From contig JAQMRL010000021.1 in the NCBI GenBank assembly GCA_035578175.1, forward strand, positions 1,746,323 through 1,810,322: a DNA stretch of 64,000 bases. Direction: 5' to 3'. Below the pieces are notes generated by a model. It was not told the DNA's origin. It saw only the letters and a program-made list of their open reading frames with translations, and ran no database searches. Position 1 is the first letter of the stretch; each line of letters starts with the position of its first letter. Of this stretch, positions 18,959 to 28,609 are shown one piece after another. The DNA is from Catonia carolina (lineage: Eukaryota > Arthropoda > Insecta > Hemiptera > Achilidae). The position numbers and the translations under genes were made by a program.

Positions 18959-19758
18959 CGCGCGCGCGCGCGCTTGCTTGCAACAAAATATCTCAAGAAC
19001 GGAATATTGTACAAAAGTTGACACTTGAAACTTAAATTAGGTACAACTTGAGGACCTGACACGAATATTTTCATCAAAATAGGTCAACCGGAAGTAGTAG
19101 TTTATTCGTGTAATTTTACACTTTTTGTGATTTTCTCGAAAACTATTTCTACGATTTTTATAAAAATCGCCTCGTTTACTATATTTTTATGTTCTACATG
19201 ATAGGGTAAGCTCCGTATGTGCTGAAATTCTTGGGGAGGCTGTGCTCTCGTAGAAAATAAGTATTTTTTAAAGATTGCAGGGTAAAAGTGTATACAATCA
19301 AAGTTGTATAAAATGTAAAAACCTACAACTTTTACTATAGACATTATTCTTTGCACAATGCTTAGTTTAGTGGAAATTAATAATTTTGTTTTATTTTTCA
19401 TGAAAATCTGTACAAAAAAGGATATCTAAGGATTCCGGCCGTAGTATGCATTTAACGATAAAAGTGTAGACTATACACAAATTTATAGGAAATTAAAAGA
19501 TCTACAACTTTAATTCAAGAATTTTTCTCTACGGAGCCTAGTTTAGCGTCAAAGCGTGATTTTCCGTATTATTAAACCCCACTAAAACTACGTGGTTTGG
19601 TTTTCATTTTGCATCATTCTTTTATGATTATAATTAGGTTATGTTTTTTGAGGTTAGTTTTTTGTTTATTTCTAATGTTTTATTAATAATGTTAGATAAT
19701 ATATATTTCATTATTTGCATTGGAAAGAGAAAGTCGTGTAGTGGTGTTTCACACCAGA
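18801..19758 (+). mobile_element. HEL element, near full length, diverged
   Basis: The first subterminal repeat is lost (GATGTAAGAAGGAAAGTATTG). Microsatellite TG then CG at 18914-18974. The 3' end retains GGAAAGAGAAAGTCGTG (one base changed) and TTTCACACCAGA. Numerous substitutions indicate an older copy. Confidence 0.85.
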
Positions 19759-20295
19759 TTTTTTTATGTATGCCTTGGTGACACTGAAATAAAAATGTAA
19801 TCTAATTAAATTAATTTTAATTTAATTTTTCTCGTATTCATATTATTTTACTTATCTTATACCTACAGTTGAGCCGTTCTTAGTTTGCTCGTACTGTCAA
19901 CAAACAAAAGCCACCTACTACAGGGTGCACGCTAGAGGCTGCGACTTTACGGATGTCGTATTCCTATTAAGTTAACTATTTTTTAAATTGTAAGTACTTA
20001 AAGTACTAAAAACATCAGTCGTGATATGATGTAGGCCTAACAATTTCATTTACAAAAATACTTTTAAATGTATTTTGTATTTAAATACTTTTGAAAGTAC
20101 AGTAAAACCTCTCTAATTCGTCACTCTCTAATTCATCACCTTCTATAATTCGTCAGCCCTCCCCAGTTCATTATAGGAAAATATTTCTGCAGAGTTTGAT
20201 ATTTTCCGAAAATGAAACGCAGGTTCACGAATTTTGGAAAAAGTATACAATCAAAGGATGCTATATATAACATATCACAAGCATGACATAACATT

Positions 20296-20676
20296 TTGAA
20301 AACAACACTTAAGTCTTGTTGGAACAATCTGTGGTCTGACCGAGAAGAAACTAGTAGCATCCGTTCTTACAATGAAACAAACAATGTCTTATCAGAATTA
20401 AAAGAAGTGTGCCAGAGTATACCTGTGACTAAAAATATTACCGACGAGGAATTAGTTGAATGGATAGAGCAAGATGCTAACGAACTTGAGTATGAGATTT
20501 TAAGTGACAAAGAAATTGTGCCCTACGTTCAAAACAAAGATTCACCTGTTGAGGAAGATAGCAACGAAGAATATGTTTCAAGCCCTGAAAATATTCGTAC
20601 GAATCGAGAAATAGAAGGAATGCTGACGAAGTGCATCGAATGGTATGAGAGACAGAAAGAAGCAGAGTTATCATAA
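20296..20676 (+). pseudogene. Tigger-type transposase, C-terminal remnant
   Basis: The frame contains TLKSCWNNLW, the segment just after the DDE domain in pogo/Tigger transposases, then an acidic tail (ITDEELVEWIEQDANELEYE, SPVEEDSNEEY) and NREIEGMLTKCIEWYERQKE. The DDE catalytic domain and the CENP-B-like DNA-binding domain are missing, so the frame is probably not a gene. The start used is internal. Confidence 0.75.
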
Positions 20677-20783
20677 TTAATTGTAATACGACAAATTCGC
20701 CAGTTGGCTGTGGAAAAAGAAAAGAACTCGTTGGTAGAAAAGAAGATAACTCACTTTTTCAAGAAATAAATTTTGCATTTTAC

Positions 20784-20802
20784 ATACATACATACATACA
20801 TA
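20784..20802. repeat. (CATA)n microsatellite
   Basis: ACATACATACATACATACAT just after the Tigger C-terminal frame. Confidence 0.8.
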
Positions 20803-21525
20803 TTAGTGTAATTAAGTAACGTTTTCTAAATTTTAATGTGATTTTTTTGTAGTGTTAAGTGATACATAGTTAAAGATTCGTTTCATCGATTTTGCAAATG
20901 TATACTTTTTCGATTGTAATTTTATATTCGGTAACGTGTACTGTGTTGTGCCTTCTACAAATTAGAAAATGTAAGTACAACCATATACAGAATTTCTGAA
21001 GTAGTATAAAACTAGATACGTAGACTAATACAAATTTACTGTAGTTATAGGACTTAGGATTACTTATTGTGTTTATCGTTAATGTAAGTTTCATTTATGT
21101 AATTCGACTTTAATCTAATATACGTATGAGTATGTTATTTATTAACCGTGCATAGCAAAATTCCATAATTCGTCACTTTCTGTATTTCGTCACTCCTTCG
21201 GTCCCGAACGAGACGAATTAGAGAGGTTCCACGTATTTTGTTGTTAATTTTTAATCAGCGTGTACTCGTTTTTATATAATGCGCATGCTCAGTGACGTCA
21301 TTATTTGTTTACATTAGGAGCAAACTAAGAGAGGCTGGACTATAGTATGTAAGTATGCAAGTACAGTAGAGCTAATATAAAAGTAAAGAGACAACCACTA
21401 AAATGATCTGTCAATAAACATGGAAAATGATAATTGGACCGATTAATTTTCCCACGACAAAGTTAATGTAAGTAAAATTAATTTTAATTAGTAAATAAAA
21501 CATTTATTTTAATTATTTATATAAT

Positions 21526-21920
21526 GTTGTTGTTTAGGTCATCAGCCAAAAAGCTGGTTTGAACCTCTAGAGGTTTTACTAAGTAAAACGAGGAGTGAGG
21601 TGGTTTACCATTGCCTTCCTCACTGAATGGAAAAGTATGCTTATCAGCATGCCGGGCCCTCTGAAAAGCACATATTTTCCACTCTGCAAATGATACCTTC
21701 ACTTCATTCACCACAGGGTCTGGCTGTATAATGAAATTCATTACTTTCAGAGGAGATAACTCTGATTAGTGTTTTTTACACCTCTACCTCTTCTGTTCTT
21801 AAATGATTCAGTCATTTAATTGGCTGACCATGTGATAAGAAACAGAACTATTTATTTTAGCCCTGCAATGAACAGATTGAGAGTAAATAATTTGACACTC
21901 CGCCTGTCTGTTATGGGCAA
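21526..21920 (-). repeat. SIN1 retroposon, full length, 11-bp TSD
   Basis: ATTTATATAAT at 21515-21525 and 21921-21931. The tail hairpin is CAGCCAAAAAGCTG in this orientation. Open-frame version of the SIN1 core retained. Confidence 0.9.
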
Positions 21921-22901
21921 ATTTATATAATAAATAAATAAATAAAATACATTATTCCTATTAAACTCTGAACAAAATTATCAACAGAAAAATAAATACA
22001 GATTTCAATTATACATTAAAAAAACTTGAACTGAAGGAATTTGATCTTTAGCAGAAAATCGTGTAAATAATAACTGACAATAATCACTCGATAAATCACT
22101 CATTTATATCATGAAATACAAAAAGATATTACAAAAGATAAAAATATGTTTTACGGCTAGACAAATTGATGTAACTCTATAATTACATATTTGTAAAGTT
22201 AACGGAACTTATTAATTTCATTATTATTACTATAAAATGATAGACAAATAATAGACAAGATTCATCAAATGATAGATAAAAAAAAATAACAATATAAGGA
22301 AGAAAATAGAAGTTTGCTAAGTTAGGACCTACGCACACGGCGCGATGCGATTGCAATGGAATTTGCACGATAAGGCTACGTACACACGAACGCGATTGTA
22401 ACCACAGATTGCAGTAGCGCGTGAGTGAGGTACACACAACTGCATGAGGCGTACACATTCAAAAGCGCGACCTGTCGCGCGAGTCGAAGTTCAGGCTGTT
22501 GTCGTGCGACTGACGCGCACTTTCAAGTACTTTGTTGTAAATTGCTTTGTACATCTTCTTTTTTTTTTACAGTATAGTTTTCTTTTGCAATCAGTTAATA
22601 AATACAATAACTTTAAGCAAATATGAGAAAATCTGAGTAATGTCCTTAGAATTAAAACACAAACGACACTCAGTACTGTGTTTGAAAAAGACCAAACTGT
22701 GAAGAAACAAAAAAAAAAATATATATATATATATATATCTATACAAAATCAAACTTGACAAACCGTGAATCAACATCCCGAAACACAAAGAGTTGAAGTT
22801 GGAGATGACAATGACGATGGTAGAGATGAAAACGACGCCAATTATGAGATGCTGATGATTAGGAGTTGAAGTAGAAAAGATAAAAAATAAAAATTAAATG
22901 A

Positions 22902-23213
22902 CTAACAAAATCGTAGAGGTAAGTCCAATGGTTTAAAGCGTTTCAGTCTGTGAGAATCTTCGCTGTTGTCAAGGAGGCTAATCGCTAATGGATTCTGATG
23001 GTCTTCTAGTTTTTGTAAATGTTTTTCACTATGTTGTTTAATTTCTTCTTTTATGAAGGGCAGGTTTAGGTCATTGTGTAGTATTTCATTTGTTACGTAC
23101 CATGGGGCTGCAGCGATCAGTCTCAGGCATTTTGATTGAAAGCGCTGCAGTATTTCTATATTTGATGAACTAGCTGTACCCCATAGCTCTCACCCATACG
23201 TCCAAATTGGTTT
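22902..23213 (-). pseudogene. Jockey-type LINE ORF2 C-terminal fragment
   Basis: Reading from about 23213 gives LKPIWTYGRELWGTASSSNI, EILQRFQSKCLRLIAAAPWY, VTNEILHNDLNLPFIKEEI, DHQNPLAISLLDNSEDSHRL and KRFKPLDLPLRFC, then a stop. KPIWTYG..LWG and RFQSK.LR....PWYV are standard Jockey-clade C-terminal motifs. It lacks a Met start, so a Met-to-stop scan misses it. Its 5' end abuts the hairpin at 23226. Confidence 0.85.
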
Positions 23214-23225
23214 GAGTATAGTAAT

Positions 23226-23295
23226 ACTCTCCCTTGAAAATAAAGTACTCGTATACAAAGTATTGTATACGAGTACTTTATTTTCAAGGGAGAGT
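23226..23295. repeat. Perfect 33-bp inverted repeat with 4-nt loop
   Basis: Arm 23226-23258 (starts ACTCTCCCTTGAAAATAAAG), loop AGTA, arm 23263-23295, exactly complementary. The left arm is continuous with the reading frame of the Jockey LINE, so the right arm may be LINE sequence copied back in inverted orientation at the truncation point. Confidence 0.9.
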
Positions 23296-23639
23296 TGAGA
23301 CCTACTGCCTAAGAGCCAGTAGGTACATCTGATCGCACGTTTTGAAACTAGTAGACTAGTTGTTTTTTTTTGTCTCCGTTTCTATTGCGTTATTTCGTTA
23401 TTCCAAATATAATCATCAAACAAGCGCTGTACGAAACACAAATACAGTACCGAACCATTTGATACAGAACGTTTCATAGACGAAATAGCGAAAAGTTACA
23501 TTCCAGCTCTCTGGAATGTACAAAGTTCAGAATATAAAAACAGAGAGAAAAAATCAAGTTTTGGGAAGAAATGGTGGAACTGTTCAGTAAAGGTGGCGAT
23601 TCTATGCAAGAAAAAAAGAAAGTTCTAGGTAAATGAATA

Positions 23640-23980
23640 TTTTTCACTGTTCTTACTGGGCGAAATATCGTCTTCCATCAACTGTAATAAAGCATCAAAG
23701 GTTTGTGCGGACATTCGGAAGTTATCGAAGAATTTCGGTTCGTATTCCCGTAATTTTGGATACAGTGTTACAAATAAACGATGCGTTACGTTAGTTTATC
23801 TCGTAAAACTTGATGCACCCAAAATTGCCTCTGTCTTTGCCTGCGACGTCGATATCTATTGTAACAGAGCTGCAAACACGTTACCTCTTCAACTTCCATT
23901 TTCGTAAATGACACAAACTTCCCGGCAATGAACAGTTGTGCTTTGTATGGTTTTCTTTTGCAATCGCATGTTTTACGCAT
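23640..23980 (-). pseudogene. HARBI1-type (PIF/Harbinger) transposase N-terminal remnant
   Basis: RRRRQRQRQFWVHQVLRDKL ends in a stop in one frame (23786-23980). A +1 shift continues the homology: HRLFVTLYPKLREYEPKFFD, NFRMSAQTFDALLQLMEDDI, SPSKNSEKYSFT, stop. 'FWVHP.L..R...G.F..L...LR....KF..FRMS...F..LL' is the standard start of insect HARBI1-like nucleases. One frameshift (near 23785) and loss of the DDE part mean it is dead. A pyrimidine tract plus CATAG downstream of the stop might be a fortuitous splice acceptor. Confidence 0.8.
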
Positions 23981-24435
23981 GAATGTGTATGCACGTCTGT
24001 TTTTGCAATTGCGCGATTAACGCGGCGTTACTCGCCTTATCTGTACGAGCCCTTAGGGTTGGTTCGAATGTGACGAACTATTGCAAAAAATCCCATTTTA
24101 TTAAAACAGATTGAATGGCATCCACTGAAGCCGAAGTGATTCGTGCGTATTCGTAAAAACTGCTGAGGTACATAGAAGTGTATTTTATGTCGCATACGAT
24201 TACGAAACCGAAAAAAGTTTGTTCTTATCTCTTGTAGATTCTGACTTTGATTTCTTAACTTCCGGTCAAAATCGGAACTTCAAACTCAATATTATAATGG
24301 AATTTATATAAATTAAGTATAATAAGTATAGGGTGATTCAAAAAGAGCGCCGGTTTTGATATATCAAATTAAGAGATTTATTTTATTGAAAAACTGAAAA
24401 TAAATACATCAACAAGTTCATCTTTCCTTCCGATT

Positions 24436-24833
24436 TTATGTATGAAAAATGATGGCATGCATGTGTCCTCCTCTACTGCGCTGGCACGCATCAACTCTGT
24501 CCATGAAATTGGATATTACTTCACGACAAGTTTCGACTTCCATTTGCCCGATAACCCGTCGAATTTCCTCCTTCAAGTCATTGATGTTTCGGGGTTTATT
24601 GGCATACACCAATGACTTCAGATGACCCCAAAGATGAAAGTCACAAGGCGACAAGTCACACGACCTTGGTAGCCATTGATGGTCGGAATTACGAGAAATG
24701 ATGCGATCCTGGAACCGTTCACGGAGCAACAACATTGTTTCTCGTGCAGCGTGACAGGTGGCACCATCCTGCTGAAACCACAACTCGTCAATGTCCACTC
24801 CATCCAAATGACGCCACAAAAACTCCCTAATTT
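24436..24833 (-). pseudogene. DD41D transposase C-terminal fragment
   Basis: From the deletion joint: FLWRHLDGVDIDELWFQQDG, then ATCHAARETMLLLRERF, SDHQWLPRSCDLSPCDFHLW, SLVYANKPRNINDLKEEI and the end RSRGGHMHAIIFHT. The second catalytic Asp is in FQQDG and the third in SPCDF, with 41 residues between them by direct count, hence DD41D. The first catalytic Asp is lost in the deletion. Confidence 0.85.
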
Positions 24834-25096
24834 GCTGGGTTAACAGCCACACTGTCACGAACCAACGCAACGTTCTGCTCAGTTTGGCCAGAACGACGAC
24901 GTCCAGAACTTTTAAGGTCGACTGTTGAATCCGTCTCAAAAAACTTTTTCATGAGCCTGCGAACTGTTGATTCATTCGGTGCTTCATTACCTCCTAGAGT
25001 ACCGCGAAGTCGCCTGACAGTAGCCGCATAACTCTCTCCACTCTGGTAAAATGTTTTGACGATTAACACTCGTTGTGCAATAGTAAACTTGTCCAT
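24830..25096 (-). pseudogene. DD41D transposase N-terminal DNA-binding fragment
   Basis: Starts MDKFTIAQRVLIVKTFYQSG (first HTH, DUF4817-like), continues NESTVRRLMKKFFETDSTVD and SSGRRRSGQTEQNVALVRD, and ends VNPAN followed by stop at the deletion joint. Copy 2 extends about 45 residues further into the second HTH. Confidence 0.85.
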
Positions 25097-25275
25097 GGTT
25101 AGACACAGAGTGCGAGAGTACTACACTGCGAACAAGAGAAACTACAACTGAATCGTCAATCGGAATGTTCTCCAAAATAGAAATGTGGTCAAACAATGTT
25201 GCCAACCGATAAACAAAAATTTACCAGCCGTTTAAAAACCGGCGCTCTTTTTGAATCACCCTTTATTTCTCTTCC

Positions 25276-25934
25276 TCGAGGGGTTAATGTCAAACAACAC
25301 TATCTACATAAACCTATTTTTTAAATTTTTTTTCAAGAGAGCGAAAAAACTTATTCTAATCTGATTGTCTTTTTATTATCTCAGTTATTTATACATGTAG
25401 TCAACTATAAATTTAGTGTAATTTAATTTATTTCTTAAAGGTAAATGTGCCCATAACGGGCAGATGGAGTGTTAAATTAATTACAATCGATCTGTTGGTT
25501 CCAGCGCTACAAAAAATAGATCTGTTTCGCCAATTATGACTGAACTATTTAAGAACAAAAGAGGTAAAGGTGTACTGTGACACTACTCAGAGTTATCTCA
25601 CCTGAGAGTAATGAATTTCACTATACACCAAGACCCTGTGATGAATAAAGTGAAGAAAGTGTCATTTGCAGGGTAGAAAGTGGGTGCTTTTCGGAGGGCC
25701 TGGCATCCTGATAAGCATACTATTTCAACTTGGTGAGGAAGGCATTAGTAAACCACCTCACTCCTCGTTTTTACTTAGTAAAACCTCTAGAGGTTCAAAA
25801 CAGCCTTCCGGCTGTTGACCTAAACAACAACAACAACAACAACAACAACGGTAAATGGTAAATAAATGGTGAAAAATGGCTTTCCTGAAAAATTAGGTTT
25901 TTGTAGATAGTGTTGTTTGACATTAACCCCTCGA
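25276..25934. mobile_element. MITE with 41-bp TIRs, interrupted by SIN1
   Basis: Left TIR 25276-25316 (starts TCGAGGGGTTAATGTCAAAC), right TIR 25894-25934 its complement with one mismatch. Without SIN1 and one target repeat the element is about 250 bp. No target duplication could be assigned (flanks ..CTTCC and CTTGTG..). It has no coding capacity and the superfamily is unknown. Confidence 0.8.
25448..25849 (+). repeat. SIN1 retroposon, diverged subfamily, 8-bp TSD
   Basis: GGTAAATG at 25440-25447 and 25850-25857. Starts TGCCCATAACGGGCAGATGG and differs along its length from the common type (GATCTGTTGGTTCCAGCGC). Long (CAA)n tail of eight repeats. Confidence 0.9.
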
Positions 25935-25977
25935 CTTGTGAATCGTACCGTTGGCGGGTCCCCATTACTTAACGTAC

Positions 25978-26545
25978 TTTTTTTTAACGTCCGACTGTTT
26001 TGCAATTACTGCTAATGCAGACGGTGAAGGATGAAATGATTTTCTGTAATATATGAAAATATGCTGCCCATAATAGACAGGTGGATTGTCAAATTTTTTA
26101 CACTCAATCTGTTCATTGCAGGGCTAAAATAAATAGTTCTACTTCTTAACACATGGTCAGCCAATTAAATGACTGAATCATTTAAGAACAGAAGAGGTAG
26201 AGGTGTAAAAGACACTAATCAGAGTTATCTCCTCTGAAAGTAATGGATTTCATTATACAGCCAGACCCTGTGGTGAATGAAGTGAAGGTGTCATTTGCAG
26301 AGTGGAAAATATGTGCTTTTCAGAGGGCCCGGCATGCTGATAAACGTACTTTTCCACTCGGTGAGGAAGGCAATGGTAAACCACCTCACTCCTCGTTTTA
26401 CTTAGTAAAACCTCTACAGGTTCAAACCAGCCTTTCGGCTGATGACCTAAACAACATGAAAATATGCCGTGCCTGAACGGGATTTGAACCCAATACCGCA
26501 TGATGAGAAGCGAGCACGTTACTAACTACGCCAATGCGGTCGACC
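25978..26545 (-). repeat. SIN3 tRNA-headed SINE, interrupted by SIN1
   Basis: The 3' tail starts at TTTAACGTCCGACTGTTTTG (25983). The tRNA-like head at 26461-26545 carries a reverse B box (GGGATTTGAACCC) and a reverse A-box side (CTACGCCAATGCGG). It is split by SIN1 at the duplicated ATGAAAATATGC. Uninterrupted copies are at 33.0 and 58.5 kb. Confidence 0.85.
26065..26455 (+). repeat. SIN1 retroposon, full length, 12-bp TSD
   Basis: ATGAAAATATGC at 26053-26064 and 26456-26467, in SIN3. Core frame open (MDFIIQPDPVVNEVKVSFAE). Stem-loop CAGCC-TTTC-GGCTG intact. Confidence 0.92.
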
Positions 26546-26611
26546 TAACGTACCTAACGTACGAAGTGAGAAGGTGTTGTAATCGCATCGCACCGTGTGC
26601 GGAGGGTCTTA

Positions 26612-27080
26612 ATAAACGTGAGAAAGTCTAATAAATATAAACGAGATATTATTGATAACGTCTTGTCTAAAATATTTAAAAAAAATACAATAAAGAGATA
26701 AAATAAAATAAAAATAAGATAAATATAAGGAATAAATTGTGTGACGTGATTAAATTGATTGAATGAATGAATTAATAAAAATAATCTGACGAAACAGTTT
26801 ATTTGTTGTTAGGTTAAGCAAGAAACTTAACAAGAATAATTTCCCAATTAAGAAAGAGTAAAAACAATGTTGGATGATAAAATGAAACAGTTAATAAGGA
26901 AGGGAGAGAGAGAAAAGGAGACATTGAGTGAGTTGTGGAGAATGATTATATAACATTTTACAAATGAAAGGATAATAGTTCGTGCTTTCTTAAATTATCT
27001 ATTTCAAAATGTTGGTTTAATCGATTAGTATCAATAAATCGAAATTATGTTATATGTTAAAAAAATCGATAATCGATATA
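26612..27080. other. No recognisable feature
   Basis: AT-rich; includes ATCGATAATCGATAT (27065-27079), a short palindromic stretch at the border of a HEL copy. Confidence 0.3.
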
Positions 27081-27085
27081 TTTTT

Positions 27086-27216
27086 ACTTTCTCTACCAAA
27101 TATGAACATAGGAAAGGAATGTAATGTTTTCATTTCGATTTATCAAAATTGAGTTTTCACCAGATATACACCTTTTCAGAACCCCTGAACAGCAAAAAAA
27201 CATGTTTTTTTAGAAA

Positions 27217-27260
<44 letters not shown>

Positions 27261-27325
27261 CGCGCGCGCGTGTGTGTGTGTGTGAACAAGATACCTAAAC
27301 AAAAGAATATCGTACAATCATTCTA
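27086..27325 (+). mobile_element. HEL element, 5' quarter, diverged
   Basis: ACTTTCTCTACC start, long (TG)n with CGCGCG (27222-27284), ends after ATCGTACAAT. It faces the next, minus-strand copy tail to tail. Confidence 0.8.
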
Positions 27326-27388
27326 AGAATGTTATTATTCATATATTTATCATTTTTGTTTAATTACCGTACATAAAAAAAAAAAATA

Positions 27389-28286
27389 TCTGGTGTGAAA
27401 CACTCACACAACTTTCTCTTGCCAATGCAAATAATGACCAATTTAACCTAACATTAGTAATAAAACATTAGAAATAAACAAAAAACTAACCTCAATAAAC
27501 ATAACCTAATTTTAATCATGACTGAAAGACGCAAAATGAAAATCAACCCCAGTTTGGCTTAAAAATACGGAAAATCACTCTTTCAAGCCAAACTAGGCTC
27601 TATAGAGAAAAATGCTTTCCTATACATTTTATTATATAACACTTTTGTCGTAAAATGCATACCAAGGCCGAAATTTAAAAAAAAAATCGATTTTTCACAC
27701 GGTTTCTTGAGAAAAAAACAGAAAATCGATAATTACTGCTAAACTAAGCGTTATACAAAAAAAATGGCTGATTTAAAATTGTAGGATTTTAAATTCTCTA
27801 CAACTTTAATTATATTATATAAATGTTTGCGCTAAAATGCATATTAAAGCCGTAATCTTAAGAAAACACTGTTTTTACGTGAAAACAGCCTCACCAAGAA
27901 TTTCAGCAAACATGGCGCCTACCCTATCTTGTAGAGCATAAAAAATTTAGTAAACCAGGCGATTTAAAAAAATCGTAGGACTAGTTTTTGAGAAAATCGA
28001 AAAAAGTGAAAAATTACACGAATAAACTACTACTTCCGGTTGACCGATTTTGATGAAAATGTTCGTGTCGGGGTCCGGTAGTGGTATGTAACTTAAGTTT
28101 CACGTTTCAAGTTCGTACGATGTTGCGTTCTTGAGATATTCTGTTCACACACAGACCAATCGCTAAAAACATGTTTTTTTTGGGTTCAGGGGATCTGACG
28201 TGTAGATCCGGTGAAAACTTGATTTCGAAAAATCGACATGACAGCAATACTTCTCTTCTTATATACTCATATAGGCAAAAGAAAGT
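27389..28286 (-). mobile_element. HEL element, full length with short microsatellite
   Basis: From TCTGGTGTGAAACACTCACAC to ATAGGCAAAAGAAAGT. The microsatellite is reduced to ACACACAG, showing the tract length is not required for the unit's integrity. Confidence 0.9.
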
Positions 28287-28288
28287 AA

Positions 28289-28602
28289 AAATCGTTTTTG
28301 AAAAAATCGCAAAAAAGTGAAAAATGACACGAATAAATTATTACTTCCGGTTGACCGATTTTTATAAAAATGTTTGTGTCGGGTTCTCTAGTGGTACCTA
28401 AATTAAGTTTCAAGTTTCATCTTCGTACGGTGTTCCGTTCTTGAGATATTTTGTTTGCACACAGACCAATCGCTAAAAACATTTTTTTGGGTTCAGGGGA
28501 TCTGAAAAAGTGTATGTCCTGTGAAAACTCTATTTCAAAAAATCGAAATGAAAATAAAACCTTTTTTTCTGTCCTGTATTTTCATATAAGGCAAGAGAAA
28601 GT
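28289..28602 (-). mobile_element. HEL element, 5' third, directly joined to the previous copy
   Basis: Begins within the TTTTTGAAAAAATCGCAAAA block and ends GGCAAGAGAAAGT. It joins head-to-tail with the full copy across GTAAAAATCG without spacer, so it is either a partial tandem copy or an insertion at the element end. Confidence 0.8.
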
Positions 28603-28609
28603 AAAAACT

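Larger units (their letters stand above)
20100..21233 (+). mobile_element. Tigger/pogo-like DNA transposon, internally deleted
   Basis: 1134 bp flanked by TA (20098-20099, 21234-21235). TIRs begin CAGTAAAACCTCTCTAATTC and end GAATTAGAGAGGTTCCACG; subterminal TTCGTCACTCTCTAATTC-type repeats occur at both ends. The corresponding empty site is in MITE-H copy 1 (AAGTATTTTG, about 4261-4270). Only the transposase C-terminus remains. Confidence 0.9.
19866..21342. mobile_element. MITE-H copy 2, interrupted by a Tigger element
   Basis: TIRs begin CAGTTGAGCCGTTCTTAG and end AGAGAGGCTGGACTA; TA flanks at 19864-19865 and 21343-21344. Removing the Tigger insert and one TA leaves 341 bp, against 342 bp for copy 1 at 4032. 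Confidence 0.9.
22376..24054 (-). mobile_element. Inner Harbinger-like element
   Basis: Left end GGCTACGTACACACGAACGC and right end CGAGTAACG..GCCTTATCTGTACGAGCC show inverted similarity, including an internal TACACATTCA block near both ends. It contains a HARBI1-type transposase remnant and a Jockey LINE piece. Borders and target duplication could not be settled (TAA on one side, TTA on the other). Confidence 0.5.
24331..25261 (-). mobile_element. DD41D mariner-like element copy 1, internally deleted
   Basis: 931 bp with near-perfect 27-bp TIRs starting GGGTGATTCAAAAAGAGCG (reverse at the right end). N- and C-terminal transposase fragments are on the minus strand. The right flank CTTTATTTC is shared with copy 2, so the exact end and TA duplication are not certain. 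Confidence 0.85.
22325..26608. mobile_element. PIF/Harbinger-like element ends enclosing nested insertions
   Basis: Left end GGACCTACGCACACGGCGCG (22325) and right end CGGAGGGTC (26608) are inverted repeats matching at about 26 of 30 positions. Each is flanked by TTA (22322-22324, 26609-26611), the 3-bp duplication typical of PIF/Harbinger. Between them lie a second Harbinger-like pair of ends, a DD41D mariner, a 41-bp-TIR MITE, SIN1 and SIN3. The original element may have been only a few hundred bp. That the two ends belong to one insertion is inferred from TIR and TSD agreement. Confidence 0.6.

Noticed and set aside
26461..26545. tRNA gene candidates (also at 18.3, 33.1, 45.0, 52.8 and 58.6 kb)
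   Set aside because: A and B boxes are present but acceptor stems do not close, and each is attached to a repeated body and tail, so they are SINE heads.
22325..26608. One intact 4.3-kb Harbinger transposon
   Set aside because: Most of the interior is assignable to other elements, so only the ends are attributed to it.
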